A stretch of 37,186 nucleotides of DNA from Rhodobacter sp. (GCA_022824145.1 JAJEAY010000164.1:1-37186), one strand, 5' to 3'. Counted from the first letter of the stretch, positions 1 to 10,090 are shown. Numbers and translations are program-made. Notes: generated by a model not told the origin, from the sequence alone.

Positions 1-1184
1 ACCGTGAATCCCTGTTTTGACCTTGGCGGATAGCGTCGGCGGAGTTCATCAACGACTTCGGGAAACGAGAACCAGCCGGGAATCTCCAATCCCTGGTTAA
101 GGCGGCGGCGAAGCTCGGTGCCAGATATATCCAGCACCGTCGCGTCCTTTTGCACTTCATCCATAGGCTCGTACTGGGCCCGCTCCTGAACGTAGACCAT
201 GTGCCTGAATCCTACCATCTCGACACCGATTTCGTCCTGATGCGTATGGAAGAGTTCCTGGGCGTCGTATGGTCCGTAAAAGTCGTCGCCCTGGCTGTTT
301 TTTCCGGGGCCCGCGTGGTCGCGGCCAACGATCATGTGGGTACAGCCATGATTGGCGCGGATCAGCCCATGCCAGACGGCTTCGCGCGGACCGGCCATCC
401 GCATAGCCAGATTCAGCAGGCTCATGCTCGTCGTCGATCCGGGATATTTGTCGAGGATGGCCTCATAACAGCGCACTCGGGTGAAATGGTCAACGTCACC
501 GGGTTTGGTCAATCCAACCACCGGGTGAATGAGCAGGTTTGCCTGCGCCATTCTCGCGGCCAGGAAAGTCAGTTCCTGATGCGCCCGGTGCAGTGGATTG
601 CGGGTCTGGAACGCAACCACCCGGCGCCACCCAAGCTTTCGGAAAAGCGTGCGAAGTTCGTTTGGCGTGTCGCGCCTGCTGCGGAAGTCATGATGTATCG
701 GTGGCCTAATTCCCATGACAGGCCCGCCAAGGTAGGTTCTGCCAGCCGTGTTGTGCAGGTAGTTCACCGCCGGATGCGCAATGTCATCCGCGCCAAAGAC
801 CGATTCCGCTTCCCGCGCCTTGTCGGGCGCCCACTTGTCCGTGACGGTCATCATGGCGAGAACCACGCCTTCAGGATCTCGCAGAATGATGTCCTCGCCG
901 GTACCGATGCTGCTGGCAAACTCCTCTGAGACGTCAAGCGTAACTGGAATTGGCCACAATGTACCGTCCGTCAGCCGCATGTTTTCGACGACGCTGTTAT
1001 AGTCCTGTTCGCCGAGGAATCCTTTCAGGGGGTTGAACCCGCCATTCATCAGCAGTTCCAGGTCGCAGACCTGGCGTGGCGACAGATCCCATCCGGGCCG
1101 GTCCAGGGACTCTGCCTTGAGTTTCTGGGCGCTTTCCTGAGAGACGTATAGCTCGGGAACGGGAGCGAGATTGGCTGTTCGCAT
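1..1184 (-). CDS. sat: ATP sulfurylase, N-terminal part of a probable bifunctional Sat/APS kinase (3' end off the window)
   Basis: Makes adenosine 5'-phosphosulfate from sulfate and ATP, the first step of cytoplasmic sulfate activation. The window holds 394 complete codons from the ATG at 1184-1182. Visible motifs are [10 protein letters not shown] near residues 193-202, the HxxH-type ATP site, and GRDHAGPG near 287-294. The frame is still open at base 1 and ends in ...[11 protein letters not shown]. In Sat-CysC fusions this is the linker directly before the kinase P-loop, so I infer a downstream APS kinase domain outside the window. The start has an AGGA about 10 bases upstream. A small perfect hairpin, CTGCGC/GCGCAG at 1204-1218, lies just upstream of it. 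Sat identity is secure. The fusion is inferred from the linker only. The gene runs in the same direction as the glycerate kinase upstream, with a 127-bp gap. Confidence 0.93.
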   Translation of the reverse strand, partial: MRTANLAPVPELYVSQESAQKLKAESLDRPGWDLSPRQVCDLELLMNGGFNPLKGFLGEQDYNSVVENMRLTDGTLWPIPVTLDVSEEFASSIGTGEDIILRDPEGVVLAMMTVTDKWAPDKAREAESVFGADDIAHPAVNYLHNTAGRTYLGGPVMGIRPPIHHDFRSRRDTPNELRTLFRKLGWRRVVAFQTRNPLHRAHQELTFLAARMAQANLLIHPVVGLTKPGDVDHFTRVRCYEAILDKYPGSTTSMSLLNLAMRMAGPREAVWHGLIRANHGCTHMIVGRDHAGPGKNSQGDDFYGPYDAQELFHTHQDEIGVEMVGFRHMVYVQERAQYEPMDEVQKDATVLDISGTELRRRLNQGLEIPGWFSFPEVVDELRRRYPPRSKQGFT

Positions 1185-1311
1185 AAAGGGCTATCCTAAC
1201 TGTCTGCGCTGGGCGCAGCGGTTTGGCCAAAGAGTTCTTGGCAGGTCCGCCGTTCAGTCGCAAGCAGTGCGCCGATGCAGTGGCGGCTTGCGCTGACCTG
1301 TGCCTCCCTAT

Positions 1312-2589
1312 TCAATCGCGGCGTTCAGGATCCCGCAGGAAGAGCTGTATATCGGCGACGTTCGTTCCTGTGGCGCCTGTCATCAGCAGATCACCGGAGG
1401 CGCTGAGAGCCGAATAGCTATCGTTGTTGGAGATGAGTGCGCTGGCGTCGGCGCCGGTTTCCTCAATTCGTCGGATCGTGCCGGAATCGACGAGTCCTCC
1501 CGCGGCGTCGGTTGGCCCGTCACGCCCGTCAGTTCCGCCAGAAAGAAACACCCAGCGATCTTTGATACCCTGTGCAGCCATCGAGACACGCAAGGCAAGC
1601 TCTTGGTTCCGGCCGCCAGTTCCATCGCCATTTACTCTGACAGTTGTTTCGCCGCCCCAGATCAGCAGACGGCATTCGGGTGGCCGCGCCTTGACCTGGT
1701 TCATGATCTCATGGGCTGCGTTGCCCACGTCGCCATTTAGGCGACCGGATACAATCATCGGCGAAAGGTGCGGAGCTGCAGCTGCGATCGCCTCAAGACT
1801 ACGCCAGTTCGAGGCAACAATGCTGTTTTCGGCACTTTTCGAGGAAGTTGGAGGTGCCAAGGACGCTGTTCGGTCCAGATAATTCCTTACGCTTGCGGGA
1901 ATTTCCTCCCATAGACCGCGGTGCTTTAGCAGCTGCATGGCGTCGGCTGGCGAGCCCAGCGGCGCGGATGTGGGCCCGCTCGCGATGCAGCGCGGGTCGT
2001 CGCCAATGACGTCAGAGACGATCAGACTGCGGACGCGTGCAGGAAATGCCAGTTGCGCCAATCCACCGCCCTTGAGCTGCGAAAGCTGCTGTCGCACAAG
2101 GTTGGTCTGATAGATGTCAAATCCACGATTGAGGAGGATCTCGTTGACGGCGATTTTGTCAGCGAGAGGGATTTCCGGAGGCGGAAGCACAAGCAGTGCC
2201 GAGCCACCTCCCGAGATCAGGCACAGTACGACGTCGCTGCCGCCTGCGGCCTGCAGCCGGCGCCGTACCTCCAGACTGGCCTGGCGGCCACGTTCGTCAG
2301 GTACAGGATGCCTGGCCGCGACGGTCTCGCAGTGTGGAACTTCGCGGACGTTTTCCGTGTTCGTGACTGCGAATGCTTCGAAGGGCGTGCTGGCCGGAAT
2401 GTGACTGATCGCTTCTGTGGTCATGGCACAAGCGGCTTTGCCGAAGGCCAATATGAGATACCGGCCTCCGGTCAGCTCGCAGAGGGAGTTTGCCGTCAAT
2501 TCGCGGCGCACGGCAAGCGCAGGGTCCGCTGCCTCGACCGCGACATCGAACAGCGATCTTGCCAGAGCTCTCAGATTCCGCTTCGTCAT
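1312..2589 (-). CDS. gckA: glycerate 2-kinase, type 2 (MOFRL family)
   Basis: A 425-residue protein of the GckA/TtuD family, which phosphorylates D-glycerate to 2-phosphoglycerate. Family members are often mislabelled hydroxypyruvate reductase. Visible family features are the N-terminal LAFGKAA segment (about 48-54), the glycine-rich CLISGGGSALL stretch (about 123-133), LSQLKGGGLA (about 169-178), and the C-terminal MOFRL part with LIWGGETTVRVNGDGTGGRNQELALR followed by FLSGGTDGRDGPTDAAGG. The length is normal for the family. The ATG at 2589 has only a weak GAGCGAG upstream, so translation may depend on upstream reading. A 22-codon ORF with a strong ribosome site lies 40 bp upstream. The usual tartronate-semialdehyde neighbours are not visible here. 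Confidence 0.92.
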   Translation of the reverse strand: MTKRNLRALARSLFDVAVEAADPALAVRRELTANSLCELTGGRYLILAFGKAACAMTTEAISHIPASTPFEAFAVTNTENVREVPHCETVAARHPVPDERGRQASLEVRRRLQAAGGSDVVLCLISGGGSALLVLPPPEIPLADKIAVNEILLNRGFDIYQTNLVRQQLSQLKGGGLAQLAFPARVRSLIVSDVIGDDPRCIASGPTSAPLGSPADAMQLLKHRGLWEEIPASVRNYLDRTASLAPPTSSKSAENSIVASNWRSLEAIAAAAPHLSPMIVSGRLNGDVGNAAHEIMNQVKARPPECRLLIWGGETTVRVNGDGTGGRNQELALRVSMAAQGIKDRWVFLSGGTDGRDGPTDAAGGLVDSGTIRRIEETGADASALISNNDSYSALSASGDLLMTGATGTNVADIQLFLRDPERRD

Positions 2590-2628
2590 GCTCGCTCGCA
2601 GCCGGTTTGGGTTTCATGACTTAAGGGC

Positions 2629-2697
2629 TTATCCTCTTGGCATCGACAGGTCTACTTTCTGTGCCGGAAGAGGGCTGACCCGCTGCGCCGCTGCCAT
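2629..2697 (-). CDS. possible 22-residue leader peptide upstream of gckA
   Basis: A short ORF starts with ATG at 2697, preceded by a full GGAGG (2705-2709) at a seven-base spacing. This is by far the best ribosome-binding site in this stretch. It encodes MAAAQRVSPLPAQKVDLSMPRG and stops with TAA 39 bases before the gckA start. I recognise no domain. It could be a leader peptide, a small protein, or the remnant N-terminus of a lost gene. A longer in-frame reading from 2823 exists but lacks a comparable ribosome site. The call rests on the ribosome site and position alone. Confidence 0.35.
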   Translation of the reverse strand: MAAAQRVSPLPAQKVDLSMPRG

Positions 2698-3079
2698 TAT
2701 GTTTCCTCCATGCTCAGCCGATGGCAAAACGGCCGCCCGGCCTCTCGCCAGCGGTTCAGAGATCCCTCCAATCAAAGACGCTTGCGCTCGTCCATGCCTT
2801 GAAATGTCTACCGGACGTTTCATCGTCTTCGTCGGATCGGTTTTTTGTCGGCGCTGCCGGACAAGGGGTGGAATCGGGGCGGTCTCTCACAGGCGTCTGC
2901 ACCGAACCGATGGCGTCCGAAATGACCTTTAAGCCAGCAGTTAGGTGTCCCCATTGCGTTGATGAACAACAGATGGCATTCAACCTGTGCAGTGCGTGAA
3001 CCGGTTCCGGAACTGCCCACGCGCCGTCGTGGCTTTCGGAGTGGAACAATGAATCTTTAGCCAGAAACTGGAAGGAACC
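2698..3079. other. intergenic stretch between the gckA leader and the crotonase gene
   Basis: About 380 bp between divergent genes. It must hold promoters for both directions, but I could not pick a convincing -35/-10 pair. Open frames that cross it extend into the crotonase gene on the opposite strand and show no family features. I see no repeat, RNA gene or terminator that I would defend. Confidence 0.4.
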
Positions 3080-3934
3080 GTGACAAAGGTTCTCTACGAG
3101 AAGGACGGGCGTATCGGACGGATAACACTGAACCGTCCAGAGGTGATGAACGCCATCGACGACGACCTGCCGCGCGAACTGGCCGCTGCGGTTGCGGAAG
3201 CGGACCAGGATCGGACCGTGCATGTGATGATTCTGTCCGGCGCGGGACGCGCTTTCTGCGCAGGTTATGATCTCGCATACTATGCCGAAGGTGACGGCCG
3301 CGGTCGGGCGACGCAGGAAATGCCATGGGATCCCGTGCAGGACTTCCAGTTCATGTGGGCCAACACACAGGCATTCATGTCCCTCTTTCGGGCCTTGAAA
3401 CCCGTGATCTGCAAGGTGCACGGATTCGCGGTTGCGGGCGGGTCCGACATCGCGCTCTGCGCGGACGTGGTCATCATGGGCGATAACGCCCTGATCGGTT
3501 ACATGCCCACCCGGGTCTGGGGCTGTCCCACAACGGCCATGTGGGTGCATCGGCTAGGCCCGGAAAAGGCCAAGAGAATGATGTTTACCGGTGACAGGAT
3601 CAACGGACGAGAGGCCGCAGATCTGGGACTCGTGTTGAAGTCCGTTTCCGATGACCGGCTGGATACCGAGGTCGAGGCGCTTGCCGCCAGGATGGCCTCG
3701 GTACCGATAAACCAGCTCGCCATGCAAAAGATGGTGATCAATTCCGCCGTCGAGGCGCAGATCAATCTGACCCAACGTCTGGCAACTGTGTTTGACGGAA
3801 TCACCCGCCATTCACCGGAAGGTGTCAACTTCATGACCCGAGTCGGACAGGTTGGCTGGAAGCAGGCCGTACGCGAGCGCGACTCCGGTGAGTTCGACTG
3901 GACGAACTACAGACCTTTTGACAGCAGTTCTTGA
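3080..3934 (+). CDS. crotonase-fold enoyl-CoA hydratase/isomerase family protein
   Basis: A 284-residue crotonase-superfamily protein, acting on an acyl-CoA substrate that the sequence does not identify. The start is GTG at 3080 with GGAAGG six bases upstream. The CoA/oxyanion-hole segment GAGRAFCAGYDL (about 54-65) and the second oxyanion segment HGFAVAGGSDIALCADVV (about 114-131) are clear. The two catalytic glutamates of classical hydratases are not obvious: the first position reads SD rather than CE, and the second falls in GYMPTRVWGCPTT, which has no Glu. The enzyme may therefore be a non-hydratase member of the fold, such as an isomerase, hydrolase or decarboxylase type. It stands alone, between divergent gckA and a decayed region. 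Confidence 0.85.
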   Translation: MTKVLYEKDGRIGRITLNRPEVMNAIDDDLPRELAAAVAEADQDRTVHVMILSGAGRAFCAGYDLAYYAEGDGRGRATQEMPWDPVQDFQFMWANTQAFMSLFRALKPVICKVHGFAVAGGSDIALCADVVIMGDNALIGYMPTRVWGCPTTAMWVHRLGPEKAKRMMFTGDRINGREAADLGLVLKSVSDDRLDTEVEALAARMASVPINQLAMQKMVINSAVEAQINLTQRLATVFDGITRHSPEGVNFMTRVGQVGWKQAVRERDSGEFDWTNYRPFDSSS

Positions 3935-4250
3935 CGGGAACGCAGAACGCGATTCGATTCCGGTTCAGTTAACCGAACCATATCGGCGGCCACGGGACCA
4001 TACAGTCGGGGAAGGTGAAGGGAAGAGTTACCACCCAAACCGCAGCACGGTCACGAAGTCAGGGCGGTTAAAGCCTCCGACTGAATTTGACCCCGAGGCC
4101 TTCCGACCCGTAGTTCCGGCGTGTAGGCAAATAGTAATCGGATCAGTTTTTTCGGTCGGCAGAGCGACTTGTTTGCCAGCAGCTCTCTATGGCGTCGTTT
4201 AAAGGCATCATCTTGAGAGGTGTGGTAGACTCTTCCTCTAGCTCCGTTGA
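3935..4250. other. non-coding or decayed sequence downstream of the crotonase gene
   Basis: About 315 bp with no gene I can support. An inverted repeat GGTTC/GAACC at 3962-3979 lacks a T-run, so it is not a convincing terminator. The far end runs into the out-of-frame continuation of the ATPase remnant described next. Confidence 0.4.
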
Positions 4251-4640
4251 TTAAACGGGCACCACCGGCTTGCGCCGGCGCCAGTACGTGAGTGTTGTTT
4301 GAACGAGGCAAATTAGACTCGGTAATCTCGATCTCTTTCTCGTCGATCTCGACGGAGTCGGCGAGGCGCCACGCTCTCTTCCACGATAGTGCGCAATGTC
4401 CTCGAAGATTCCCAGATCGTAAGGATCTTCCTTGAAATCGGGAGTTCGTCCACAATAGGCGAATTCCCAAAACGCCCTGACGATAGTCAGGAAGGGGGTC
4501 TTGCCGGTGCTGTTGTCGCCAACCAGAAGAGTGAGAGGCACCAATTGGGCTTCCTGCTTTTCGCGACCGCTCCCAAATTTCCGGATGCTATGCGTTGTGT
4601 CGAAGAAGGTGGGATCCTCTTTCAATCCGGAGCACAGCGA
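4251..4640 (-). pseudogene. AAA-family ATPase remnant (SMC/RecF-like N-terminal part)
   Basis: The minus-strand frame reads PLTLLVGDNSTGKTPFLTIVRAFWEF, with a Walker A of GDNSTGKT. Then comes FKEDPYDLGIFEDIAHYRG, a pattern I associate with the N-terminal half of SMC/RecF-like AAA ATPases found in accessory and defence regions. After HYRG the frame loses sense. A second minus frame (about 4300-4350) continues with acidic residues ADSVEIDEKEIEITES, which suggests a frameshift. No Walker B, signature motif or C-terminal domain follows, so this is a truncated and shifted fragment. No intact partner gene is present nearby. The family assignment is from motif recognition only. Confidence 0.6.
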
Positions 4641-4694
4641 CGAAAGAAGCCAGGACGAACCGTGTGGCAAGGAACTTGAGACGCCGCGCACGGT

Positions 4695-4820
4695 GTGCCT
4701 TCGGAGCAGCCGCTACCAACCAAGCAGGGCGCGGAACTGAATGAGAAACTCAGGATAAATGTTACACCGGAGGAAATGGCGGATGCCGTACTGCGGCGTG
4801 TCCGAGTGGATAGAGACCTC
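4695..4820 (+). pseudogene. fragment of a small protein with an INVTPEEMADAVL motif
   Basis: Reading from a GTG at 4695, the frame gives PSEQPLPTKQGAELNEKL and then RINVTPEEMADAVLRRVRV. The second part resembles the C-terminal motif of small accessory-region proteins I have seen in alphaproteobacteria. The frame then runs on antisense to another coding-like stretch, so the natural C-terminus is probably near 4820. There is no good ribosome site and a stop lies 18 bases upstream of the GTG, so the N-terminus is probably lost. I do not assign a function. Confidence 0.3.
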
Positions 4821-5010
4821 GCCCTCCAGTTTTCGTTCGATATGGTCCCTTTCGCATCAGCGAACGGCAACGGCCAAGCGTTCAATTCGTTCTCGAACCA
4901 CCGCGCCTTGAGGTCGTCAGTCAACGTTGCGGCATAGCGGAATCGCATCGCCAGATCGCCGTGACGAGTCCCGAAATACTTGACGCAGAACGTTGGGTCA
5001 TACCGCGTAG
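4790..5010 (-). pseudogene. unrecognised coding-like fragment
   Basis: On the minus strand one frame reads RYDPTFCVKYFGTRHGDLAMRFRYAATLTDD and then LKARWFENELNAWPLPFADAKGT. The residue composition looks like a real protein. The frame then turns into low-complexity Ser/Arg-rich sequence, which suggests a frameshift near 4810. An ATG occurs inside it at 4948, but the coding pattern starts earlier. I do not recognise a family. It lies next to the ATPase remnant and may be part of the same decayed accessory cassette. Confidence 0.3.
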
Positions 5011-5245
5011 CGCGATCGGAAGAGGCTGGATGATGACAAAGCTCTTCGTTTCCGAGATGCCGACTTTCAGAAGCAGTCCACCAAGCCCTCAGTTTGGGCC
5101 CCGAACCTATTGACTTCTGCCTGCCCCTTCATGCCATACCGCAAGAGGTCAAAAGAGGCGCTCGATGCAACCAGTGTCCATTCGGCCGCGCCGTCAGACT
5201 TCTTTCCCGGTTTCAAGCCAATCGCGACTTTTCAATGTCATCTAC

Positions 5246-5275
5246 AAAAAGAAAGGGGCCGCATAGGCGACCCCT
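5246..5275 (-). terminator. rho-independent terminator of groESL
   Basis: On the minus strand, 25 bases after the groEL stop, a nine-pair stem (AGGGGTCGC with GCGGCCCCT, one U-G wobble, loop CTAT) is followed by TTCTTTTT. The position and T-run fit the end of the groES-groEL transcript. Confidence 0.85.
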
Positions 5276-5300
5276 CTCCAAAACCGTCGCTCAGGACAGC

Positions 5301-6974
<1,674 letters not shown>

Positions 6975-6995
6975 TCAGTTAGGAAGGGCGGCGTC

Positions 6996-7283
6996 TCAGG
7001 AAACGATCCCGAGAATGTCGCTTTCCTTCATGATGAGAAGTTCCTCGCCGTCAAGTGTGATCTCCGTACCGGACCACTTGCCGAACAGGATCTTGTCCCC
7101 GGCTTGGACGTCCATCGCAATGCGTCCGCCGTCGTCATCCTTCGCGCCGTTGCCGACCGCAACAACTTCACCTTCGGCAGGCTTTTCCTTGGCGCTGTCC
7201 GGGATGATCAGGCCACCGGAGGTCTTTTCGTCAGACTCGACACGTCGGACCAATACCCGGTCATGCAGAGGTTTGAATGCCAT
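6996..7283 (-). CDS. groES: co-chaperonin GroES (Cpn10)
   Basis: A 95-residue GroES, the heptameric lid of the GroEL chamber. It starts [29 protein letters not shown], with the mobile-loop segment around residues 16-30, and ends [17 protein letters not shown] chose the ATG at 7283 over an in-frame upstream start because AAGGAG lies about eight bases before it and the family begins here. It is the first gene of the groESL operon. The CIRCE operator and promoter lie 39-100 bp upstream. Confidence 0.97.
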   Translation of the reverse strand: MAFKPLHDRVLVRRVESDEKTSGGLIIPDSAKEKPAEGEVVAVGNGAKDDDGGRIAMDVQAGDKILFGKWSGTEITLDGEELLIMKESDILGIVS

Positions 7284-7321
7284 CTCTGAACGCTCCTTCG
7301 TTCGTGGTTTACATAAGATTA

Positions 7322-7348
7322 CTGGCACTCACTCTGTGCGAGTGCCAA
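7322..7348 (-). promoter_or_regulatory. CIRCE element (HrcA operator) of groESL
   Basis: The inverted repeat TGGCACTC, nine-base spacer, GAGTGCCA matches the CIRCE consensus TTAGCACTC-N9-GAGTGCTAA, with the one-base change A to G in each arm. It sits just downstream of the predicted -10, where HrcA binding would block transcription. hrcA itself is not in the window. Confidence 0.93.
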
Positions 7349-7355
7349 CAGCGGG

Positions 7356-7384
7356 CATTTAGGGAGGGAGGAAAGGTCTGTCAA
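7356..7384 (-). promoter_or_regulatory. groESL promoter, sigma-70 type
   Basis: On the minus strand a perfect TTGACA (7379-7384) is followed after 17 bases by TAAATG (7356-7361). The predicted start site falls at the upstream edge of the CIRCE operator. The -10 is a weak match, so the -35 and the CIRCE position carry the call. Confidence 0.65.
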
Positions 7385-7564
7385 TAGAGCTGCCGTGCGC
7401 GGAGCAAAAAAAATTTCCTGCCGCTGCTGCGTGCAGTACGGCCAAGCTGCTCTCAGGGCGTCAGGGCAAAAGCGCCGCTCCCCGCGTTGTCCGGGCGTGA
7501 CAATCCGGGGCGCCAGCCGTATAGAGGCGTCCGGTCTTTCGTCAATGGAAAACGGGAAAGAATC

Positions 7565-8485
7565 ATGGCCATTGAAATTTTCGGGCACAAATCTCCAGAC
7601 ACCGATTCGGTTGGCTCCGCGATAATCTGGGCCTGGTTCCTCAACGAAGTGAAAGGCGCTACCGCTGAAGCGGTGCTGCTTGGCGAACCCAGTTCGGAAG
7701 CCGCCTTTGTGCTGGATAGGTGGGATATTCCCAAACCACGCATCATTCAGCGGATCACGCCCGGCCAGCCCGTGATCATCGTCGACACCAACAACCCAGC
7801 CGAACTGCCCGAAGGAATCGGTGAAGCGGACGTTAGGGCGATCATCGACCATCATCGGCTTGCTGGCGGCATTGCGACAAAAGGTCCGATCGATGTTGCG
7901 ATCCGGCCGCTGGCCTGCACCGCAACGGTCATGCACGACCTGATGGGGCCGGACGCGGCGAAGATGCCTGACTGGGTCAAGGCAATCATGCTCAGCTGCA
8001 TTCTGTCGGACACGCTTGAATTCCGTTCGCCGACCACGACCGAACAGGACAGATCGCTGGCCGAAGGGCTGGCCCGAGACCTTGGCCTTGACCTTTCAGC
8101 TTACGCCGCTGAACTGTTCGCCGCGAAGTCGGATGTGTCGAAGTTTTCGGACAGGGAACTGGTTCGCATGGATTCGAAACAGCATGAAGTCGGCGGTAAG
8201 AGGCTTCGTGTCTCGGTTGTCGAAACCACTGCGCCTCGCACCGTGCTTGAACGCAAGGACGGCCTTATGAATGCGATGGAGAGCGTTGCCAGAGAGGAAG
8301 GCGTCGACCAGATTCTTCTCTTTGTAGTCGACATTCTTGAGGAGGAAGCGACACTTCTGGTGCCGAACGACCTCGTCAGAAAAATCGCGTCAAGCAGTTT
8401 TGGGGCGGAAGCGGCAGGCGACACGGTCGTCCTGCCCGGAGTCATGAGCCGCAAGAAACAGATCATTCCGAACCTGAAGGTGTGA
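7565..8485 (+). CDS. ppaC: manganese-dependent inorganic pyrophosphatase (family II, DHH)
   Basis: A 306-residue soluble enzyme that hydrolyses pyrophosphate to two phosphates, pulling biosynthetic reactions forward. The DHH-family metal motifs are visible: GHKSPDTDS (about 7-15), VDTNN (about 76-80), DHHR (about 98-101), and SCILSDTLEFRSPTTTEQD. The C-terminal DHHA2 domain ends with SRKKQIIPNL, the substrate-binding Arg/Lys motif. I chose the ATG at 7565, with GGAAAG just upstream, rather than an in-frame start 78 bases earlier, because the family begins with the first metal motif close to the N-terminus. No CBS regulatory domains are inserted, so this is the short form. Confidence 0.95.
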   Translation: MAIEIFGHKSPDTDSVGSAIIWAWFLNEVKGATAEAVLLGEPSSEAAFVLDRWDIPKPRIIQRITPGQPVIIVDTNNPAELPEGIGEADVRAIIDHHRLAGGIATKGPIDVAIRPLACTATVMHDLMGPDAAKMPDWVKAIMLSCILSDTLEFRSPTTTEQDRSLAEGLARDLGLDLSAYAAELFAAKSDVSKFSDRELVRMDSKQHEVGGKRLRVSVVETTAPRTVLERKDGLMNAMESVAREEGVDQILLFVVDILEEEATLLVPNDLVRKIASSSFGAEAAGDTVVLPGVMSRKKQIIPNLKV

Positions 8486-8543
8486 ACTCGCGGTTCGTGC
8501 CGGCCAAAAGAATCGGAATCACCGTCGAGCATGGGAGCTTCGA

Positions 8544-8624
8544 ATGACGGATCCACGCGTGGATGAAACACAGAAACCGGGCCGGGCTCCGTCCGCCTGC
8601 GATGCCGGTGCGTCCAATGACTAG
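8544..8624 (+). CDS. short ORF overlapping the HAD-IIA gene start (possible leader)
   Basis: A 26-codon ORF (MTDPRVDETQKPGRAPSACDAG...) begins at an ATG with GGGAG eight bases upstream. It ends with a TAG that overlaps the start of the next gene in ATGACTAG, in a different frame. The downstream gene has no good ribosome site of its own, so the arrangement would allow translational coupling. No domain is recognisable, and it may equally be chance. Confidence 0.3.
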   Translation: MTDPRVDETQKPGRAPSACDAGASND

Positions 8625-9489
8625 GATCATCGAATCTCTGGAGGAAATCTCGCCGGGCTATGACGCGCTTTTCTGCGACCTGTGGGGCTGCCTGCACAAC
8701 GGGCGGCGTCCGTTCTGGCCCGCAGTTGAGGCATTGCGCGCCGCCAAGGCGAGGGGACTCACTGTGGTGCTTCTGACAAACGCGCCAAGATCCCGGTTTG
8801 AGGTCGAAAAGCAGCTTGATGGAATCGGCGTTCCGCGGGACTGTTGGGATGTGATCACTACATCCGGTGACAGCGCTCGGGCGGCGATGTTTCGTGGAGT
8901 TGTCGGTTCTAGAGTATGGTTCATCGGCAGTGAACGTGACCTCTCGGTCTTCGAACCGCTCCGGATCATCGAGAATCCGGTCGAAATTGACCTTTCGCCG
9001 CCCGATGATGCAGAAGGCATTGTCTGCTGCGGTCCCGAAGACCCTTATGCCGATCCTGAAGTCTATCGGCCACGGTTCGCCGACGCGGTGGACAGGGACT
9101 TGCCGCTGCTCTGTTTCAATCCCGACATCGTTGTCGACTTCGGTACCCGGAGGCAATGGTGTGCGGGGGCTCTGGCGCAGCTCTACACAAGCATGGGAGG
9201 AGAAAGCCATTACTTCGGAAAACCGCATCCTCCGATCTACTATCTGGCGCGGCGGCGGCTGGCCGCATTGGGCCGGAACGCCTCCGACAGACGCATTCTG
9301 GCCGTCGGAGACGGCATAGCAACCGACGTCGCCGGTGCGGCAGGTGAGGGCATCGACGCGCTATTTGTCACAGGTGGTCTTGCCGCTGAGGAAACCGGCA
9401 CGGTGGAACAGCCAGATGCGGTCGCGCTAAATCGCTATCTGGAAAGGGAAAATTACGATCCCCCATATTCGATTGGATTTCTTCGCTGA
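8617..9489 (+). CDS. HAD-superfamily class IIA hydrolase
   Basis: A 290-residue phosphatase-like protein of the alphaproteobacterial HAD-IIA subgroup related to NagD. The sequence shows the nucleophile region ALFCDLWGCLHNG (about 17-29), the second motif VVLLTNAPR (about 50-58), and the acidic motif VGDGIATDVAGA near 230, with the IIA cap between them. The substrate is unknown, and a small sugar phosphate or nucleotide is usual for relatives. I took the ATG at 8617 because the family N-terminus MTRIIESLEEISPGYDALFCD begins here. An in-frame ATG at 8563 is the alternative. Confidence 0.88.
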   Translation: MTRIIESLEEISPGYDALFCDLWGCLHNGRRPFWPAVEALRAAKARGLTVVLLTNAPRSRFEVEKQLDGIGVPRDCWDVITTSGDSARAAMFRGVVGSRVWFIGSERDLSVFEPLRIIENPVEIDLSPPDDAEGIVCCGPEDPYADPEVYRPRFADAVDRDLPLLCFNPDIVVDFGTRRQWCAGALAQLYTSMGGESHYFGKPHPPIYYLARRRLAALGRNASDRRILAVGDGIATDVAGAAGEGIDALFVTGGLAAEETGTVEQPDAVALNRYLERENYDPPYSIGFLR

Positions 9490-9641
9490 GCAAAAGAGCA
9501 AGATTGTTTCAAATTCTGCACAATAATCGTCCGAAAGTTACTTTCTGAATTGCGGAGGCAGGGCTGTGATTCTAAGGTGTGACGGATGAGCGGTCCATCG
9601 GTTCAACTATGCGGCATGATATTGGTTCAGGAGGCGGCGGC

Positions 9642-10085
9642 ATGCCTGACAGCGATGCCCGGGGAACGATCTGCATCGAGGATCTCGAAATCGGAATGCG
9701 CCGTCAGCTATGCAAGCGGATCACGGATCAGGACATCCAGCTCTTTGCTGAGATCTCGACCGACCGGAATCCGGTGCATCTGGACGAGGACTACGCCCAG
9801 AACACGATTTTCGAAGGCCGCATTGCCCACGGGATGATGACGGCGTCGTTCATTTCGGCTGTTATCGGAGAGCAGCTTCCCGGCCATGGCACCGTCTATC
9901 TTCGGCAGGATCTCCGTTTCCTCGCTCCTGTCCGGCCCGGCGACCTGGTGCAGGCCGCGGTCGAGGTCATCGCGATCGACCACTCACGTCGCCGCGTGAC
10001 CCTTGATTGTCACTGTGCGGTGGGCGATAGGGTCGTTCTGAAAGGCGAGGCGCTGGTACTGGCGCCTAGCCGTAAATTCGACTGA
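9642..10085 (+). CDS. MaoC-like (R)-specific enoyl-CoA hydratase
   Basis: A 147-residue single hot-dog-fold protein of the MaoC/PhaJ type, which hydrates 2-enoyl-CoA to (R)-3-hydroxyacyl-CoA. The catalytic motif is present as FAEISTDRNPVHLDEDYA followed by FEGRIAHGMM, with the Asp and His of the hydratase-2 site. I chose the ATG at 9642 because it follows AGGAGG at seven bases. An upstream GTG at 9579 and an ATG at 9609 give longer N-termini without such a site. It lies 32 bp upstream of ribF in the same direction. There is no PHA synthase nearby to fix its pathway. Confidence 0.88.
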   Translation: MPDSDARGTICIEDLEIGMRRQLCKRITDQDIQLFAEISTDRNPVHLDEDYAQNTIFEGRIAHGMMTASFISAVIGEQLPGHGTVYLRQDLRFLAPVRPGDLVQAAVEVIAIDHSRRRVTLDCHCAVGDRVVLKGEALVLAPSRKFD

Positions 10086-10090
10086 CTTCC

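Noticed and set aside
150-929. A 259-codon plus-strand frame at the left edge
   Set aside because: It lies opposite the ATP sulfurylase gene, which has clear catalytic motifs on the minus strand.
2756-3550. A 264-codon minus-strand frame
   Set aside because: It overlaps the crotonase gene antisense and shows no family features or good start.
3962-3979. Inverted repeat as terminator of the crotonase gene
   Set aside because: Short arms and no T-run.
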